Of a stretch of 64,000 bases of DNA, positions 1 to 9,361 are shown piece by piece. The DNA lies in contig AP025685.1 in the NCBI GenBank assembly GCA_022846635.1, forward strand, positions 3,906,001 to 3,970,000, in the 5' to 3' direction. How positions within the stretch are numbered: the first letter of the stretch is position 1; each line of letters begins with the position of its first letter. This DNA comes from Salmonella enterica subsp. enterica serovar Choleraesuis. GTDB lineage: Bacteria > Pseudomonadota > Gammaproteobacteria > Enterobacterales > Enterobacteriaceae. The translations under genes and the position numbers were made by a program. The notes beneath the pieces are model-generated. The model was not told the origin of the DNA, made no database searches, and saw only the letters and a list, made by a program, of their open reading frames with translations.

Positions 1-1
1 T

Positions 2-349
2 CGGCTCGATAAAGAATGCAACCAAATCTGGCTGGCAATGCAGAACGGACGTATTGTCGGCTCAGTCGCCATTGATGGGGAAGATCTGGGCAATAACGAA
101 GCCCATTTACGCTGGTTCATTCTGGATGACAGCTGCCGTGGGAGCGGCGCCGGACGTCGACTACTTACCGAAGCTATCGCCTTTTGCGATAGCCAGCGGT
201 TTGCGGCGGTACAACTCTGGACATTCAGCGGGCTGAACGCCGCACGTCGGTTATATGAATCTTTTGGCTTCATCCTGAGCCATGAATGGCAGGGCGACCA
301 GTGGGGTCGTTCAATGCTGGAACAACAGTTCACGCGCCCGGGTCATTGA
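2..349 (+). CDS. GNAT-family N-acetyltransferase, C-terminal part
   Basis: The frame is open to the left edge of the window, so the N-terminal part of this gene is missing. The visible part has the GNAT fold signature: a beta strand (GRIVGSVAI), the acetyl-CoA pyrophosphate loop region (CRGSGAGRRLLTEAI, a Q/RxxGxG/A variant), and a C-terminal strand-helix (AARRLYESFGF). GNAT enzymes move an acetyl group from acetyl-CoA to an amine. The substrate cannot be told from this fragment. The sequence also resembles the acetyltransferase half of MarR-GNAT fusion proteins, which the missing upstream part would settle. Confidence 0.8.
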   Translation, partial: RLDKECNQIWLAMQNGRIVGSVAIDGEDLGNNEAHLRWFILDDSCRGSGAGRRLLTEAIAFCDSQRFAAVQLWTFSGLNAARRLYESFGFILSHEWQGDQWGRSMLEQQFTRPGH

Positions 350-418
350 CGGGCAGCAATTTATCCGGCCCCCTGAGATGTAGGGACGCCGTCCATTCTC
401 GCACTGTAAAGTGGGCTC

Positions 419-1360
419 ATGACATGGTGGAATGTGATTAATTACGATATATCATTGCTGGAAATGAAGCTGTTTGTGATGACGGCCCGGCTCGGCAATT
501 TTTCCGAAGTCGCCCGCCGCGTGGATATGACCCCTTCTGCCGTATCACGCAAAATGTCTCATCTGGAGCAAAAGCTCGGCAGCAAGCTATTTCACCGCCA
601 TACCCGCGCCCTTTCGCTGACCGAGGAAGGCAACGCATTCGTTAAAAGTTGCTGCGAAATCATCACGCAGTACGAAGGTGTAGCCAGCCGCATTGAACAC
701 AATGCGGATACGCCGCGCGGAACGGTAAAAATAAGTGCGCCGGTGGCATTTGGCCGCTTACACCTGGCTCCGTATGTCAGCGAACTGCTGGAGCGCTATC
801 CATTGCTGCGCCTGGAGATCATGCAAACCGATGACTATATCGATCCCGCAGCGGAAGGTATCGATCTACTGATTCGCATTGGCGTTCTGAAAGACTCTAC
901 GCTGCGGGTACGACATTTTGCCCAGCAAAACTATGTTATCGCCGCCAGCCCAGGCTATCTTCACGCCTTCGGTACCCCACAATCACCAGACCAGCTTGCC
1001 AGCCATAACTGCCTGGTATTTAAGGGCACAATGGGTTTGCAGCGCTGGTTTGCAGGGCAAGACAAGCTCACGCCGTGGGAAGTCAGCGGGTCGCTGTATA
1101 GTAACAATGCTGAAACGCTGGTTTCTGCTGCCGTAGGGGGTAGCGGGCTGGTGATGTTTCCCACCTGGCTTATCAGCGATGAACTAAAGACCGGCAGGCT
1201 GGTTCCGATACTTCAGGACTATCAGGTCTGCCCGACTCAGGAAACACAAACTATCGCGGCGCTGTATCTTGATACCCATAATCTGGCGCCAAAGGTGCGA
1301 GTAGTCATTGATTTTCTTAGCGAGAAATTCGGACAACCGTGCTATTGGGATAGAAATTAG
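419..1360 (+). CDS. LysR-family transcriptional regulator
   Basis: This 313-residue protein has the usual LysR length. An N-terminal winged helix-turn-helix is visible (LGNFSEVARRVDMTPSAVSRKMSHLEQKLG, about residues 24-53), followed by a substrate-binding-like effector domain (RGTVKISAPVAFGRLHLAP onward). It reads away from the rpn gene and has no close divergent partner in the window, so its target is unknown. Ribosome-binding sequence before the first ATG is weak; an internal ATG at about position 464 would remove 15 residues without touching the helix-turn-helix. It belongs to the subgroup that often controls quinone, aldehyde or aromatic-compound genes, but that is only a guess from overall look. 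Confidence 0.85.
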   Translation: MTWWNVINYDISLLEMKLFVMTARLGNFSEVARRVDMTPSAVSRKMSHLEQKLGSKLFHRHTRALSLTEEGNAFVKSCCEIITQYEGVASRIEHNADTPRGTVKISAPVAFGRLHLAPYVSELLERYPLLRLEIMQTDDYIDPAAEGIDLLIRIGVLKDSTLRVRHFAQQNYVIAASPGYLHAFGTPQSPDQLASHNCLVFKGTMGLQRWFAGQDKLTPWEVSGSLYSNNAETLVSAAVGGSGLVMFPTWLISDELKTGRLVPILQDYQVCPTQETQTIAALYLDTHNLAPKVRVVIDFLSEKFGQPCYWDRN

Positions 1361-1428
1361 AGGCTAAGCCGCAGCTAACGCTATGGAGATAAATCAACGG
1401 CCAGATAAAAACATCGCAAGGTGAAAAT

Positions 1429-2373
1429 TTAGTGGCGCAGCTGGGCGAGTTCCTCTGCGCACAGACCGGTCATTTGCATGATAATGTCGCTATCAAGGCC
1501 ATTTTGCAGCATCGCCCGGGCAATTTTTAACGTTGCAGCACGCTCACCTTCGGAACGCCCCTCCTGGCGCCCCAGCATGATGCCTTGTGCCATACCCTTT
1601 TCAATACCCTTTTGTTCCAACTGCTGTGCAATAGTCATCAGCGTATCCTTATGCTGCGGCACTCTCTGTGCCAGTTTACGAAGCAAAGCCCCGGCATCTG
1701 CCGTTTCGCCAGCCTGCACAATATAGTGAACCAGCGATATGAACTGTGACGAGGACAGCGTTCCACTCGACAGAATAGCAGCCAGCCGATCCACAATATC
1801 GGCCAGATCCCGCCGGAGAATATGTTTTTGTAGCAGAGTCAGCGCCGCCATACTGCGATGACCGGCAATTTCTCCATCCGGTATGACAGTAATATCAACC
1901 AGTGGGAAAGCATCTCCATAAATCTTTTCGGCCAGCATCGGAGACGCAAACTCATCCAGCCAGCAGGTTGAATAAGGATACGGACTACACTTACCGGCAT
2001 AGAACAGAATAGGAATAACCAACGGCAGCCGGTTATGCCCGGCATCCAAATGACGCTGCATCGCCGCCACTGCATAGCGTAGCAGCCGAAATGCCATATG
2101 CTTATCCGGCGTGGATTGATGCTCAATCAATACATAGACATAGCCATCGCTTTCGTTCGTCATTTTCAGGCTATAGAGTACATCGCTGTAATACTGGCGC
2201 AGCGTATCTTCGACAAAAGAGCCAGACTCCAGTTTTAGTGTATTGAAATTACAGAGCGCACGCAGGCTGCGGGGCAAATGAATTTCAATAAAATCACGGG
2301 CAACGCGAGCCTGAGTTAGAAACTGTCGGAATACCGCATCATGTGGCATCGGCATGCCATTTCTCATATTCAT
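1429..2373 (-). CDS. Rpn-family recombination-promoting nuclease (YhgA/YfcI-like)
   Basis: The protein opens with the family hallmark PHDAVFRQFL and carries the PD-(D/E)XK-type core (DVLYSLK, then YVYVLIEHQS), followed by the long alpha-helical region and the EGRSEGE-type C-terminus seen in RpnA-E. Rpn proteins are DNA endonucleases related to transposase-31 that stimulate RecA-independent recombination; recent work links variants to phage defence. The length of 314 residues is complete for the family. A longer frame runs back to 2481, but its start would lie inside the T-run of the dehydrogenase terminator, and family members begin a few residues before PHDAVF, so I chose the ATG at 2373. 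It appears intact and is a single gene. Confidence 0.85.
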   Translation of the reverse strand: MNMRNGMPMPHDAVFRQFLTQARVARDFIEIHLPRSLRALCNFNTLKLESGSFVEDTLRQYYSDVLYSLKMTNESDGYVYVLIEHQSTPDKHMAFRLLRYAVAAMQRHLDAGHNRLPLVIPILFYAGKCSPYPYSTCWLDEFASPMLAEKIYGDAFPLVDITVIPDGEIAGHRSMAALTLLQKHILRRDLADIVDRLAAILSSGTLSSSQFISLVHYIVQAGETADAGALLRKLAQRVPQHKDTLMTIAQQLEQKGIEKGMAQGIMLGRQEGRSEGERAATLKIARAMLQNGLDSDIIMQMTGLCAEELAQLRH

Positions 2374-2482
2374 GTCACTGCGCTCTGAAAGTGGTGAATA
2401 AATGCTATCACCGCTCACACGCCCGCTAATGCCAATTGCCAATGCGACTTTGATCTCCTCAGGGGACCTCCCAGACGCCAAT

Positions 2483-2516
2483 AAAAAAGCCCCGCTATCA
2501 TCAAAGATAACGGGGC
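2483..2516 (-). terminator. Rho-independent terminator after the dehydrogenase operon
   Basis: On the minus strand a GCCCCGTTATC...GATAGCGGGGC stem is followed by six T. It lies 30 bases past the stop codon of the cytochrome subunit gene and just upstream of rpn. Confidence 0.8.
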
Positions 2517-2545
2517 CTGTCTCGATAAATTACGACGCGCTTAAA

Positions 2546-3880
2546 TTACCGCTGCTCTTTAAGCAGTTTCTCCAAATCGGCTTCGCCCAGCAGGCGACGA
2601 TCGGTAATGGCGTTTTCATCTTCACGCACTTTTTTCACATCTGAAGCGCTAACTTTCGGTGCTTTATTGCCCCAGCTACTGCGAATAAAGCTCACCACGT
2701 CAGCCACTTGCTGGTCATTCAGACGCCAGCCAAATGGAGGCATGGTTATAGATGAAGGCGCTCCATTCACGCCTGGCAAGGTGTAGCCAGTCAGAACGAT
2801 ATGAATCAGCGACGTAGGATCTTCGCTCAGTACGACCGGATTACCGCGCAGTTCCGGGAAGAAGCGCTTGTAGCCGCTACCATCGGTTTTATGGCAGGCC
2901 GCACAGCTATCCACATAAATAGCGGCACCGGTTTTGCTGTCATCACCTTTCCACAGCGCTTTTGCCACACTGTCATCCGCTTTAAACGGCGGTTTTGAGG
3001 CATCCGCAGGTTTCAGGGATTTCAGATAACGCGCCATCGCTGTCGCATCTTCCGGGGTCAGATATTGCAGGCTGTGCTCAACAACATCGGTCATCCCGCC
3101 AAATACCGCCGTGTGATCGTTACGGCCAGTACGCAGGAACTGCGCCAGGTCGTCTTCACTCCAGCGGCCAAGGCCGGTCATATCATCGCCGCGCAGGTTG
3201 GTGGCAATCCAGCCATCGATTGGCGCGCTGCCGGACAGCCAGGCGGTGCCTTCGCTATCGTTAAGCGCTTTTTCCTGCATAGTGATGCTACGAGGGGTGT
3301 GGCAAGCGCCACAGTGGCCAAGGCCTTCAACCAGATAACGACCGCGCGCCAGAACCGGGTCTTCACTCGGTTTTGCCACAAAGTCTTTCACGTCTGGAGC
3401 AAACATGCCGCGCCAGATAGAAAGCGGCCAACGCATCGACAGCGGCCACGGAATATCGGTGTCTTTGTTCGCCTGATTGACCGGCTTCACGCCATGCATC
3501 ATGTAGGCATAGAGTGCCTGCATATCAGACTCAGTCACCACCGCGTATGATGGGAAAGGCATCGCCGGATAGAGCGTAGAGCCATCTTTACGCACCCCAT
3601 GGCGCACGGCTTTGTCGAAATCTTCAAAGCTGTAATCGCCAATACCGTGCTCTTTGTCCGGGGTGATGTTGGTGGTGTAAATAGTGCCGATTGGCGTCGC
3701 CATTGGTAGCCCGCCGGCAAAAGGCTGGCCGCCCTTGCTGGTATGACAAGCGACGCAGTCGCCCATGCGCGCCACATATTCACCACGCTTAATCAGCGCC
3801 GTATTGTCGCCCTGTCCATCCTGCGCCCAGGCCGTTACGCTAAATGCGCCCAGGAGAAGAGTGCAAAGTAATGTTTTCAT
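2546..3880 (-). CDS. Membrane gluconate-type dehydrogenase, triheme cytochrome c subunit
   Basis: A Sec signal peptide (MKTLLCTLLLGAFSVTAWA) is followed by three CxxCH heme sites (CVACH, CGACH, CAACH), each heading a cytochrome c domain. This is the layout of the ~440-residue electron-transfer subunit of FAD-dependent gluconate 2-dehydrogenase and related alcohol/sorbitol/fructose dehydrogenases. It passes electrons from the periplasmic flavoprotein to ubiquinone in the inner membrane; the C-terminal end, unlike some members, lacks a clear hydrophobic anchor. It is the last gene of a three-gene operon, nine bases after the flavoprotein gene. The ATG at 3880 is preceded by AAGGAG at good spacing; a GTG two codons earlier is less likely. 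The exact sugar-acid substrate is not proven by sequence. Confidence 0.88.
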   Translation of the reverse strand: MKTLLCTLLLGAFSVTAWAQDGQGDNTALIKRGEYVARMGDCVACHTSKGGQPFAGGLPMATPIGTIYTTNITPDKEHGIGDYSFEDFDKAVRHGVRKDGSTLYPAMPFPSYAVVTESDMQALYAYMMHGVKPVNQANKDTDIPWPLSMRWPLSIWRGMFAPDVKDFVAKPSEDPVLARGRYLVEGLGHCGACHTPRSITMQEKALNDSEGTAWLSGSAPIDGWIATNLRGDDMTGLGRWSEDDLAQFLRTGRNDHTAVFGGMTDVVEHSLQYLTPEDATAMARYLKSLKPADASKPPFKADDSVAKALWKGDDSKTGAAIYVDSCAACHKTDGSGYKRFFPELRGNPVVLSEDPTSLIHIVLTGYTLPGVNGAPSSITMPPFGWRLNDQQVADVVSFIRSSWGNKAPKVSASDVKKVREDENAITDRRLLGEADLEKLLKEQR

Positions 3881-3889
3881 CGTCACTCC

Positions 3890-5674
3890 TTATGCCTGAA
3901 CCAACGGGCCGGGGTTTTTAAGATACTGTTCGCGGATAGCTTTAGCTGACCAGTAAGTCAGCGCCGCGACCAGCCCGGTCGGGTTGTAGCCCAGTCCCTG
4001 TGGGAAAGCCGAAGCTCCCGGTACGAAGACGTTGTGCACATCCCAGCTTTGCAGATAACGGTTGAGCGCGCTGGTTTTCGGATCTTCTCCCATAATCACG
4101 CCACCATTGAGGTGCGTGGTCTGGTAAACCGTCGCGTTGAAATGCTCTCCCGGCATTTTCGGCTTGCCGGTCATGAATTTCGGATTCATCGCCTGTGCGA
4201 TTTTGCCCATTTTTTCATGCATAAACTGCGACATTTTGACGTCATTTTCTTGCCAGTCAAAAGTCATACGCAGCAATGGCTGGCCGTGGATATTTTTATA
4301 ATTCGGGTCAAGATCCATGTAGTTGACGCGATAAGACTGGTGCGCGCCGTGGGCATCCATCGACAGATGATGGGTGTAAGCCTCAGCGATAGCCGCTTTC
4401 CATTTGCTGCCCCACGCAGGAGTACCCGGAGCGGTTGGCAGACCGGAAATCGGCTTAGTCCCCGCCTGGTTTACCCAGAATGGAGAGCCACCCACAAAAC
4501 CATACTGCGCATGGTCGAAGTTATCGGCGTTGAAATCATCCACAGCCACGCCCGCACCACCGGCACCGATAAAGGTGTTGGTGTAGGTCTTATCGTCAAA
4601 GAACGCTTTGATAGTGGAGAGGTTTTGATAAGCAAAGTTACGGCCAATAACCCCTTCGTTGGTCACTGGGTTGTAGGGTTCGCCAATGCCAGACAGCAGC
4701 ATCAGGTGCACATTGTGGAACTGGAACGCGGAGATAATCACGATATCCGCCGGTTGTTCCACCTGATTGCCCTGGGCATCCACATAGGTTACGCCGGTAG
4801 CCAGCTTTTTATCGTCGCTCAGGTTAACCTTCAGTACATACGAGTCGGAACGTAATTCAAACTTCGACTCTTTACGCAGCGCAGGCCAGATATTGACGTT
4901 TGGCGAAGCCTTGGAATACATATAGCAAGCGTAGCCGCTGCAGAATCCACAGAAGTTACACGGCCCCATCTGACAGCCATAGGTGTTGGTATATGGGCCA
5001 GAAGTGTTAGCCGACGGCAGATCGTAAGGATGGTAACCTACGGTTTGCGCCGCATCGTAAAACATCTGAGCGGAATGAGTACGCTTCTGCGCAGGCAGTG
5101 GGAATTTATCTGAGCGGTCTCCGGCAAACGGGTTGCCCCCTTTACCTTCGCCAATCACCTGGCCTTTAACGCTCCATTCTGTACCCGAGGTGCCGAACAC
5201 CTTCTCGGCTTTATCAAAGAATGGTTCCAGTTCGTCATAGCTAACGCCAAAGTCCTGGATAGTCATGCCTTCGGGGATGAAGTTTTTACCGTAGCGATCT
5301 TCATAGTGGCTGCGCATGCTCAGCTCAATAGGGTCTACGCGGAAATGTACGCCTGACCAGTGCAGGCCCGCGCCGCCGGTACCATTACCGGGCAGGAAAA
5401 CCGAAAGCTGACGGTAAGGCACCGCCTGTTGCGTCATATCGTGGCGAAAGGTAACCGTGCCTTTGGAGAGATCCTGGAACAGCTTTTTACGGGTGTTATA
5501 GGTGAGCTCATCGATAACCTGCGGATAGGCACCATCAGGATAGGTATCGCGCAACGGCCCGCGTTCAAGAGCAACCACGCTTAGCCCTGCTTCGGTCAGC
5601 TCTTTGGCCATAATGGAGCCTGCCCAGCCGAAACCAACGACTACGGCATCCACTTTTTTCATTACTTTTGCCAT
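3890..5674 (-). CDS. Membrane gluconate-type dehydrogenase, FAD (GMC-like) subunit
   Basis: The N-terminus holds the FAD-binding VVGFGWAGSIMAKEL (GxGxxG) loop, and the C-terminus the GMC-oxidoreductase region ending in LGYNPTGLVAALTYWSAKAI. A cysteine group (CQMGPCNFCGFCSGYAC, near residue 230) matches the Fe-S cluster region of FAD-dependent glucose/gluconate dehydrogenase catalytic subunits. The protein oxidises a sugar or sugar acid, most likely D-gluconate to 2-ketogluconate, in the periplasm and is exported by hitch-hiking with the Tat-signal gamma subunit. The ATG at 5674 follows AAAGGAG; the frame continues seven codons further up but without a better site. Order gamma-FAD-cytochrome is the standard operon. 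Substrate assignment is inference. Confidence 0.88.
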   Translation of the reverse strand: MAKVMKKVDAVVVGFGWAGSIMAKELTEAGLSVVALERGPLRDTYPDGAYPQVIDELTYNTRKKLFQDLSKGTVTFRHDMTQQAVPYRQLSVFLPGNGTGGAGLHWSGVHFRVDPIELSMRSHYEDRYGKNFIPEGMTIQDFGVSYDELEPFFDKAEKVFGTSGTEWSVKGQVIGEGKGGNPFAGDRSDKFPLPAQKRTHSAQMFYDAAQTVGYHPYDLPSANTSGPYTNTYGCQMGPCNFCGFCSGYACYMYSKASPNVNIWPALRKESKFELRSDSYVLKVNLSDDKKLATGVTYVDAQGNQVEQPADIVIISAFQFHNVHLMLLSGIGEPYNPVTNEGVIGRNFAYQNLSTIKAFFDDKTYTNTFIGAGGAGVAVDDFNADNFDHAQYGFVGGSPFWVNQAGTKPISGLPTAPGTPAWGSKWKAAIAEAYTHHLSMDAHGAHQSYRVNYMDLDPNYKNIHGQPLLRMTFDWQENDVKMSQFMHEKMGKIAQAMNPKFMTGKPKMPGEHFNATVYQTTHLNGGVIMGEDPKTSALNRYLQSWDVHNVFVPGASAFPQGLGYNPTGLVAALTYWSAKAIREQYLKNPGPLVQA

Positions 5675-5678
5675 CTTA

Positions 5679-6419
5679 TTAGCTCCTTTCCCCACGAATT
5701 GAAACCGGCGGGAACGGATACTTCTCGTTACGTTCTACCCAGTCCATAAAGTCAGCGCGTGCACCAGGGAAACCAATCAGCTTCCAGCCCACCATTCCCT
5801 GATTACCACCGTGAATAGGGTCACTGAAGAACCCTTCGCGAGTATTTTGCAGCAAGGCCGCAAAAAAGATTTTCGATGGCACCTGTTTAAACTCTGGCTT
5901 GCCGGACTCCATCTGCCCCAACAGGTCTTCCTGTTGTTCATGAGTCAGCTCAGCAAAGGGTTTGTTATGCAGGCTTTTAACCCAGGCATCTGCATCAGCC
6001 AGCCCCAGCTTGTAGACATCTTTCGGAGCCAACGGTAATTGATATCCGAACAATGGATCGGCATCGGGATGGAAAGGCCCCTGCATATACCAGTTAGAGC
6101 CGGTCGCATAAGGAGTTTGTAGCTGGCGGTCGATAAACTCAGGCACGCCAGCCTCTAATGCGCCAGGACCGCGCTCATCCTGCGGGATAAGTCGGGCAAC
6201 AGCGGCTGAAATAAAGGCATATTCTTCAGCGGTAAAAAAGGTGGGTTGATAATGTCTGGCCTTCTGCGGGCCTGGATTCGAATCACTTTCTGCTGCGTTA
6301 ACTACGGCAGGTGCAATGGCTGAACCCAGCCCCGCACCGCCGATCGCCACGGCAGGCACCAGAGAGATTGTCTTAATCAGAAAATCCCGGCGCGAATTTC
6401 CAGTATTTTTTAATGTCAT
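5679..6419 (-). CDS. Membrane gluconate-type dehydrogenase, gamma subunit (Tat signal)
   Basis: This 246-residue protein starts with a twin-arginine signal (SRRDFLIK followed by a hydrophobic stretch ending near VVNAAES) and continues as the small subunit 3 of gluconate 2-dehydrogenase (FTAEEYAFISAAVARLIPQDERGPGALEAG is its typical opening, here given in two parts: FTAEEYAFISAAVARLIPQD then ERGPGALEAG). It is needed for folding and Tat export of the FAD subunit. It is the first gene of the operon and is separated from the FAD gene by only a few bases, so the two are co-translated. Its promoter should lie in the long gap up to yjdM. Confidence 0.87.
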   Translation of the reverse strand: MTLKNTGNSRRDFLIKTISLVPAVAIGGAGLGSAIAPAVVNAAESDSNPGPQKARHYQPTFFTAEEYAFISAAVARLIPQDERGPGALEAGVPEFIDRQLQTPYATGSNWYMQGPFHPDADPLFGYQLPLAPKDVYKLGLADADAWVKSLHNKPFAELTHEQQEDLLGQMESGKPEFKQVPSKIFFAALLQNTREGFFSDPIHGGNQGMVGWKLIGFPGARADFMDWVERNEKYPFPPVSIRGERS

Positions 6420-7259
6420 AACGAGACCTGTCTCACAAAAAACATCCTATTTAACATTACATTTCCAAAAAATGGCATTCCGGCTATCTATTTATTACCT
6501 TTGGTTACACACGGTAACATCAACACGATGAATGCAAGAGTTGGGTTTTCAGCGTTAACTGCCGGATTTAATTCCATTTTTCAGGCCTGCCCAGGCAGGA
6601 AAAGCCCGGAAAACGATGCTTATGCTAATGTAATGGCCGTCAGCAGCGAGCATGAGAGGGAGGTGCTGCGGTCTTGAGAAAGTATGGCATCTGATGCAGA
6701 TTCAGCCAGTTATCGCTTTCATCAGCCCCACCAGGCCTGCAGGCAATGCCCATAACGCGCACGTGGATAGTTTTGTCAAAACAGGTAAAAATTGCTAATA
6801 GCCTGTAACTAGACGCAGGGTAGGGAAAAACTATTAAAGTCATATATCCATGATTTATATATGCATTAATTTTATTTAACTAACTGACTTGCATAAACGA
6901 AACATTCAGATTAAACGGAAATAACAACATCCTGTAACTAGTAGGGTTAATTCCTTTCAGCAGTTTTTTTTACTATAAACTGCCTGATTATCAGGAGTTA
7001 AATGGTATTTTCACCCTAAGTTGTCAAAATTAACTCTAAAAATCATCATGTGGCAGAAATTGTGCAAATTTTAAGGAACCGGTTCCATTTGCTCTGTCTA
7101 TCGCCCGACTCATCACCACAAAAATCACCGTTTTGCTATGCCAGGCAAATACCCCTGAAAAATTTATGGCCTCAGGTATAATTGCGCCCCTTTGCGGTAA
7201 CTACATCCGGCAGCGTGCCGACTGTTCCGCGCCAATTTACGCTGACGAGGAGACTTTCG
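6420..7259. promoter_or_regulatory. 840 bp intergenic control region between the dehydrogenase operon and yjdM
   Basis: I see no convincing gene here; short frames lack family resemblance. It must hold the divergent promoters of the dehydrogenase operon and yjdM. Two symmetric elements stand out: GTTAC-5-GTAAC at 6504-6518 (resembling half-sites of LacI-type gluconate regulators) and a perfect 12-base palindrome GGAACCGGTTCC at 7076-7087. The stretch 6840-7080 is clearly AT-rich compared with the genes. Functions are not shown by sequence alone. Confidence 0.4.
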
Positions 7260-7598
7260 ATGCAACTACCAGCCTGCCCAAAATGTGGTTCTGAATACAC
7301 TTATGAAGATGGCTCTCTTTATATCTGCCCGGAATGTGCCCACGAGTGGAACGACAATGCCGCAGCGGATGAAGCCGAAGATACGCTGATCGTGAAAGAT
7401 GCTAACGGTAATCTGCTGGCAGACGGTGATAGCGTCACTATCGTGAAAGATCTGAAAGTAAAAGGCAGCTCTTCCATGCTTAAGATCGGTACCAAAGTAA
7501 AAGGTATTCGCCTGGTTGAAGGCGATCACAACATTGACTGCAAAATCGATGGTTTTGGTGCAATGAAACTGAAATCTGAGTTTGTGAAGAAGGGCTAA
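7260..7598 (+). CDS. yjdM: YjdM (PhnA-like) zinc-ribbon protein
   Basis: The 112-residue product starts MQLPACPKCGSEYTYEDGS and has a zinc-ribbon (CPKC...CPEC, residues 6-27) followed by the small beta domain (DGDSVTIVKDLKVKGSS) that ends MKLKSEFVKKG, full length for YjdM/PhnA. The old name PhnA came from proximity to phn genes; it is not the phosphonoacetate hydrolase, and its role is unknown. The ATG at 7260 is preceded by GAGGAG, so the longer upstream frame is not used. It stands alone and is followed by a terminator. Confidence 0.92.
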   Translation: MQLPACPKCGSEYTYEDGSLYICPECAHEWNDNAAADEAEDTLIVKDANGNLLADGDSVTIVKDLKVKGSSSMLKIGTKVKGIRLVEGDHNIDCKIDGFGAMKLKSEFVKKG

Positions 7599-7605
7599 TC
7601 CCCCC

Positions 7606-7627
7606 GGCGGGCGTTCTATCGCCCGCC
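7606..7627 (+). terminator. Hairpin after yjdM
   Basis: A perfect 8-bp stem GGCGGGCG/CGCCCGCC with a 6-base loop starts 8 bases after the yjdM stop; the T-run after it is interrupted by C. Confidence 0.6.
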
Positions 7628-7742
7628 CCTCTCCTTCCTCCCCCATCTTTTTGCGAGCATTTTTTCAGCAATTCACTAAAGATCTCCGCCTTAACTGCCG
7701 ACAATATCCGCATAACTAATACCTCTGAAACAGGTAGCCTCT

Positions 7743-9341
7743 ATGCGCCAGGCCCCGAAAGTTACGGATATTGAATATATTCTTGAAGATAACGCGACAT
7801 TGATGTCGACCACCGATCTACAGAGCTATATCACCTATACCAACGACAGTTTTATCGAGGCCAGCGGCTTTAGCCCCGAGGAATTGATTGGCCATCCGCA
7901 TAATGTGGTGCGCCATCCAGATATGCCTAAACAAATCTTTGCCGATATGTGGGCCACATTAAAACGCGGCGAACCGTGGACCGGGCTGGTAAAAAATAGA
8001 CGTAAAAATGGCGACTTTTACTGGGTTCGCGCCAACGCTGTTCCTATTGTACGTAATGGCCAAACCGTCGGCTTTATGTCGATCCGCACCAAAGCATCGC
8101 GGGATGAAATCAATCAGGCCCAGCAGCTTTATCAACAAATGAATGCCGGGAAAACCACGCGCTACAGGCCACATCGCGGCCTGTTGGTACCGCGTGGAAT
8201 CGCGGGCTGGCTGGCGATGAAAACCATGCCACTGCGCTGGCGCATCCGCTCTCCGCTACTGTTAATACTGGCTCCCATCGCCGCCGCATTATGGTGGCTG
8301 GGCCTGCCGCTACAGCAGGCAGGCATGCTATTTGCGCTGATCGTCGCTCTCCTGCTTGCCACCTCAATGTGGCTGGAGTACCAGATTTCACGCCCGATGG
8401 AGCGAGTGTGCCGCCAGGCTCTTACCGTGGCAACGGGCGCCAGTCATAGCGTCGATCACCTGCACCGGGCCGACGAAGTTGGCACCACTTTGCGCGCTAT
8501 CAGCCAGCTTGGGCTAATGTTCCGCTGGCTGGTGAATGACGTCAGCAGCCAGGTATTAACCGTACGCAGCGGAAGCGACGCGCTGGCACGAGGTAATGAC
8601 GACCTTAACGAACGCACTCGTCAGACGGCGGTAAACGTCCAGCAGACTCTGGCCACCGTTAACCAACTCACCACCACAGTACGCAACAATACCGAGACAG
8701 CCTCTGCCGCCGATAAGCTATCGCATGAAGCCAGTAGTGCCGCCAGCAACGGCGGTGAAGCAATGGAAACGGTTATTGCCACCATGACAGAAATTGCTGA
8801 TAGCACCCGAGAGATAAGCTCAATAACCAGTTTGATTGACAGTATTGCTTTTCAGACCAATATCCTGGCGCTGAATGCGGCGGTGGAAGCCGCCCGCGCC
8901 GGAGAGCAAGGTAAGGGATTTGCAGTCGTCGCAGGAGAGGTTCGAAGCCTGGCGCAGCGCAGTGCGACAGCCGCGAGCGATATCCGCAAACTTATTGATA
9001 CCAGCACCGGAAAAGTGGAATCAGGCGCAATCCACGTTCAGGCAGCCGGGCGCACTATGCGTGATATCGTCGATCAGGTCAGAAATGTAACCGCGCATAT
9101 TGCCCAGATAAGCACTGCTACCGTTCACCAGGCTCAGGGATTAAGTGAGCTGAGCCGGGCCGTAGATGAGCTGGACCAGATAACCCAGAAGAACTCCACT
9201 CTGGTGCAGCAAGGGGCGCAAACCTCGGCCACGGTGAAACATCAGGCCACCCGTCTGGTGGACGCCGTCGCCGTATTTCGCAATCAGAGCGATAGCAGCC
9301 CGGAGTATCAGACGGCAGCCTCGCGCCGGGCAAGCGCTTAG
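7743..9341 (+). CDS. Aer-like PAS-containing methyl-accepting chemotaxis protein
   Basis: A PAS domain occupies roughly residues 15-125 (YITYTNDSFIEASGFSPEEL, then HPDMPKQIFADMW and FYWVRANAVPI), closely like the FAD-binding PAS of the redox/aerotaxis sensor Aer. Two adjacent hydrophobic segments (about 169-187 and 191-210) form a membrane hairpin, followed by a HAMP-like linker and the cytoplasmic signalling coiled coil with the conserved tip FQTNILALNAAVEAARAG. It has no periplasmic ligand domain, so it senses an internal cue, probably redox or energy state. The absence of an obvious C-terminal NWETF-type pentapeptide fits Aer-like receptors. It is a single gene; chemotaxis partners are not in the window. 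Confidence 0.88.
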   Translation: MRQAPKVTDIEYILEDNATLMSTTDLQSYITYTNDSFIEASGFSPEELIGHPHNVVRHPDMPKQIFADMWATLKRGEPWTGLVKNRRKNGDFYWVRANAVPIVRNGQTVGFMSIRTKASRDEINQAQQLYQQMNAGKTTRYRPHRGLLVPRGIAGWLAMKTMPLRWRIRSPLLLILAPIAAALWWLGLPLQQAGMLFALIVALLLATSMWLEYQISRPMERVCRQALTVATGASHSVDHLHRADEVGTTLRAISQLGLMFRWLVNDVSSQVLTVRSGSDALARGNDDLNERTRQTAVNVQQTLATVNQLTTTVRNNTETASAADKLSHEASSAASNGGEAMETVIATMTEIADSTREISSITSLIDSIAFQTNILALNAAVEAARAGEQGKGFAVVAGEVRSLAQRSATAASDIRKLIDTSTGKVESGAIHVQAAGRTMRDIVDQVRNVTAHIAQISTATVHQAQGLSELSRAVDELDQITQKNSTLVQQGAQTSATVKHQATRLVDAVAVFRNQSDSSPEYQTAASRRASA

Positions 9342-9361
9342 AGGCTTACTGCCCACACAGG

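Noticed and set aside
6640..6843. 67-codon minus-strand frame in the dehydrogenase-yjdM gap
   Set aside because: No ribosome-binding site, no recognisable motif, and atypical composition.
7002..7019. Five-codon frame behind a good AGGAG before yjdM
   Set aside because: Too short and far from yjdM to support a leader-peptide call.
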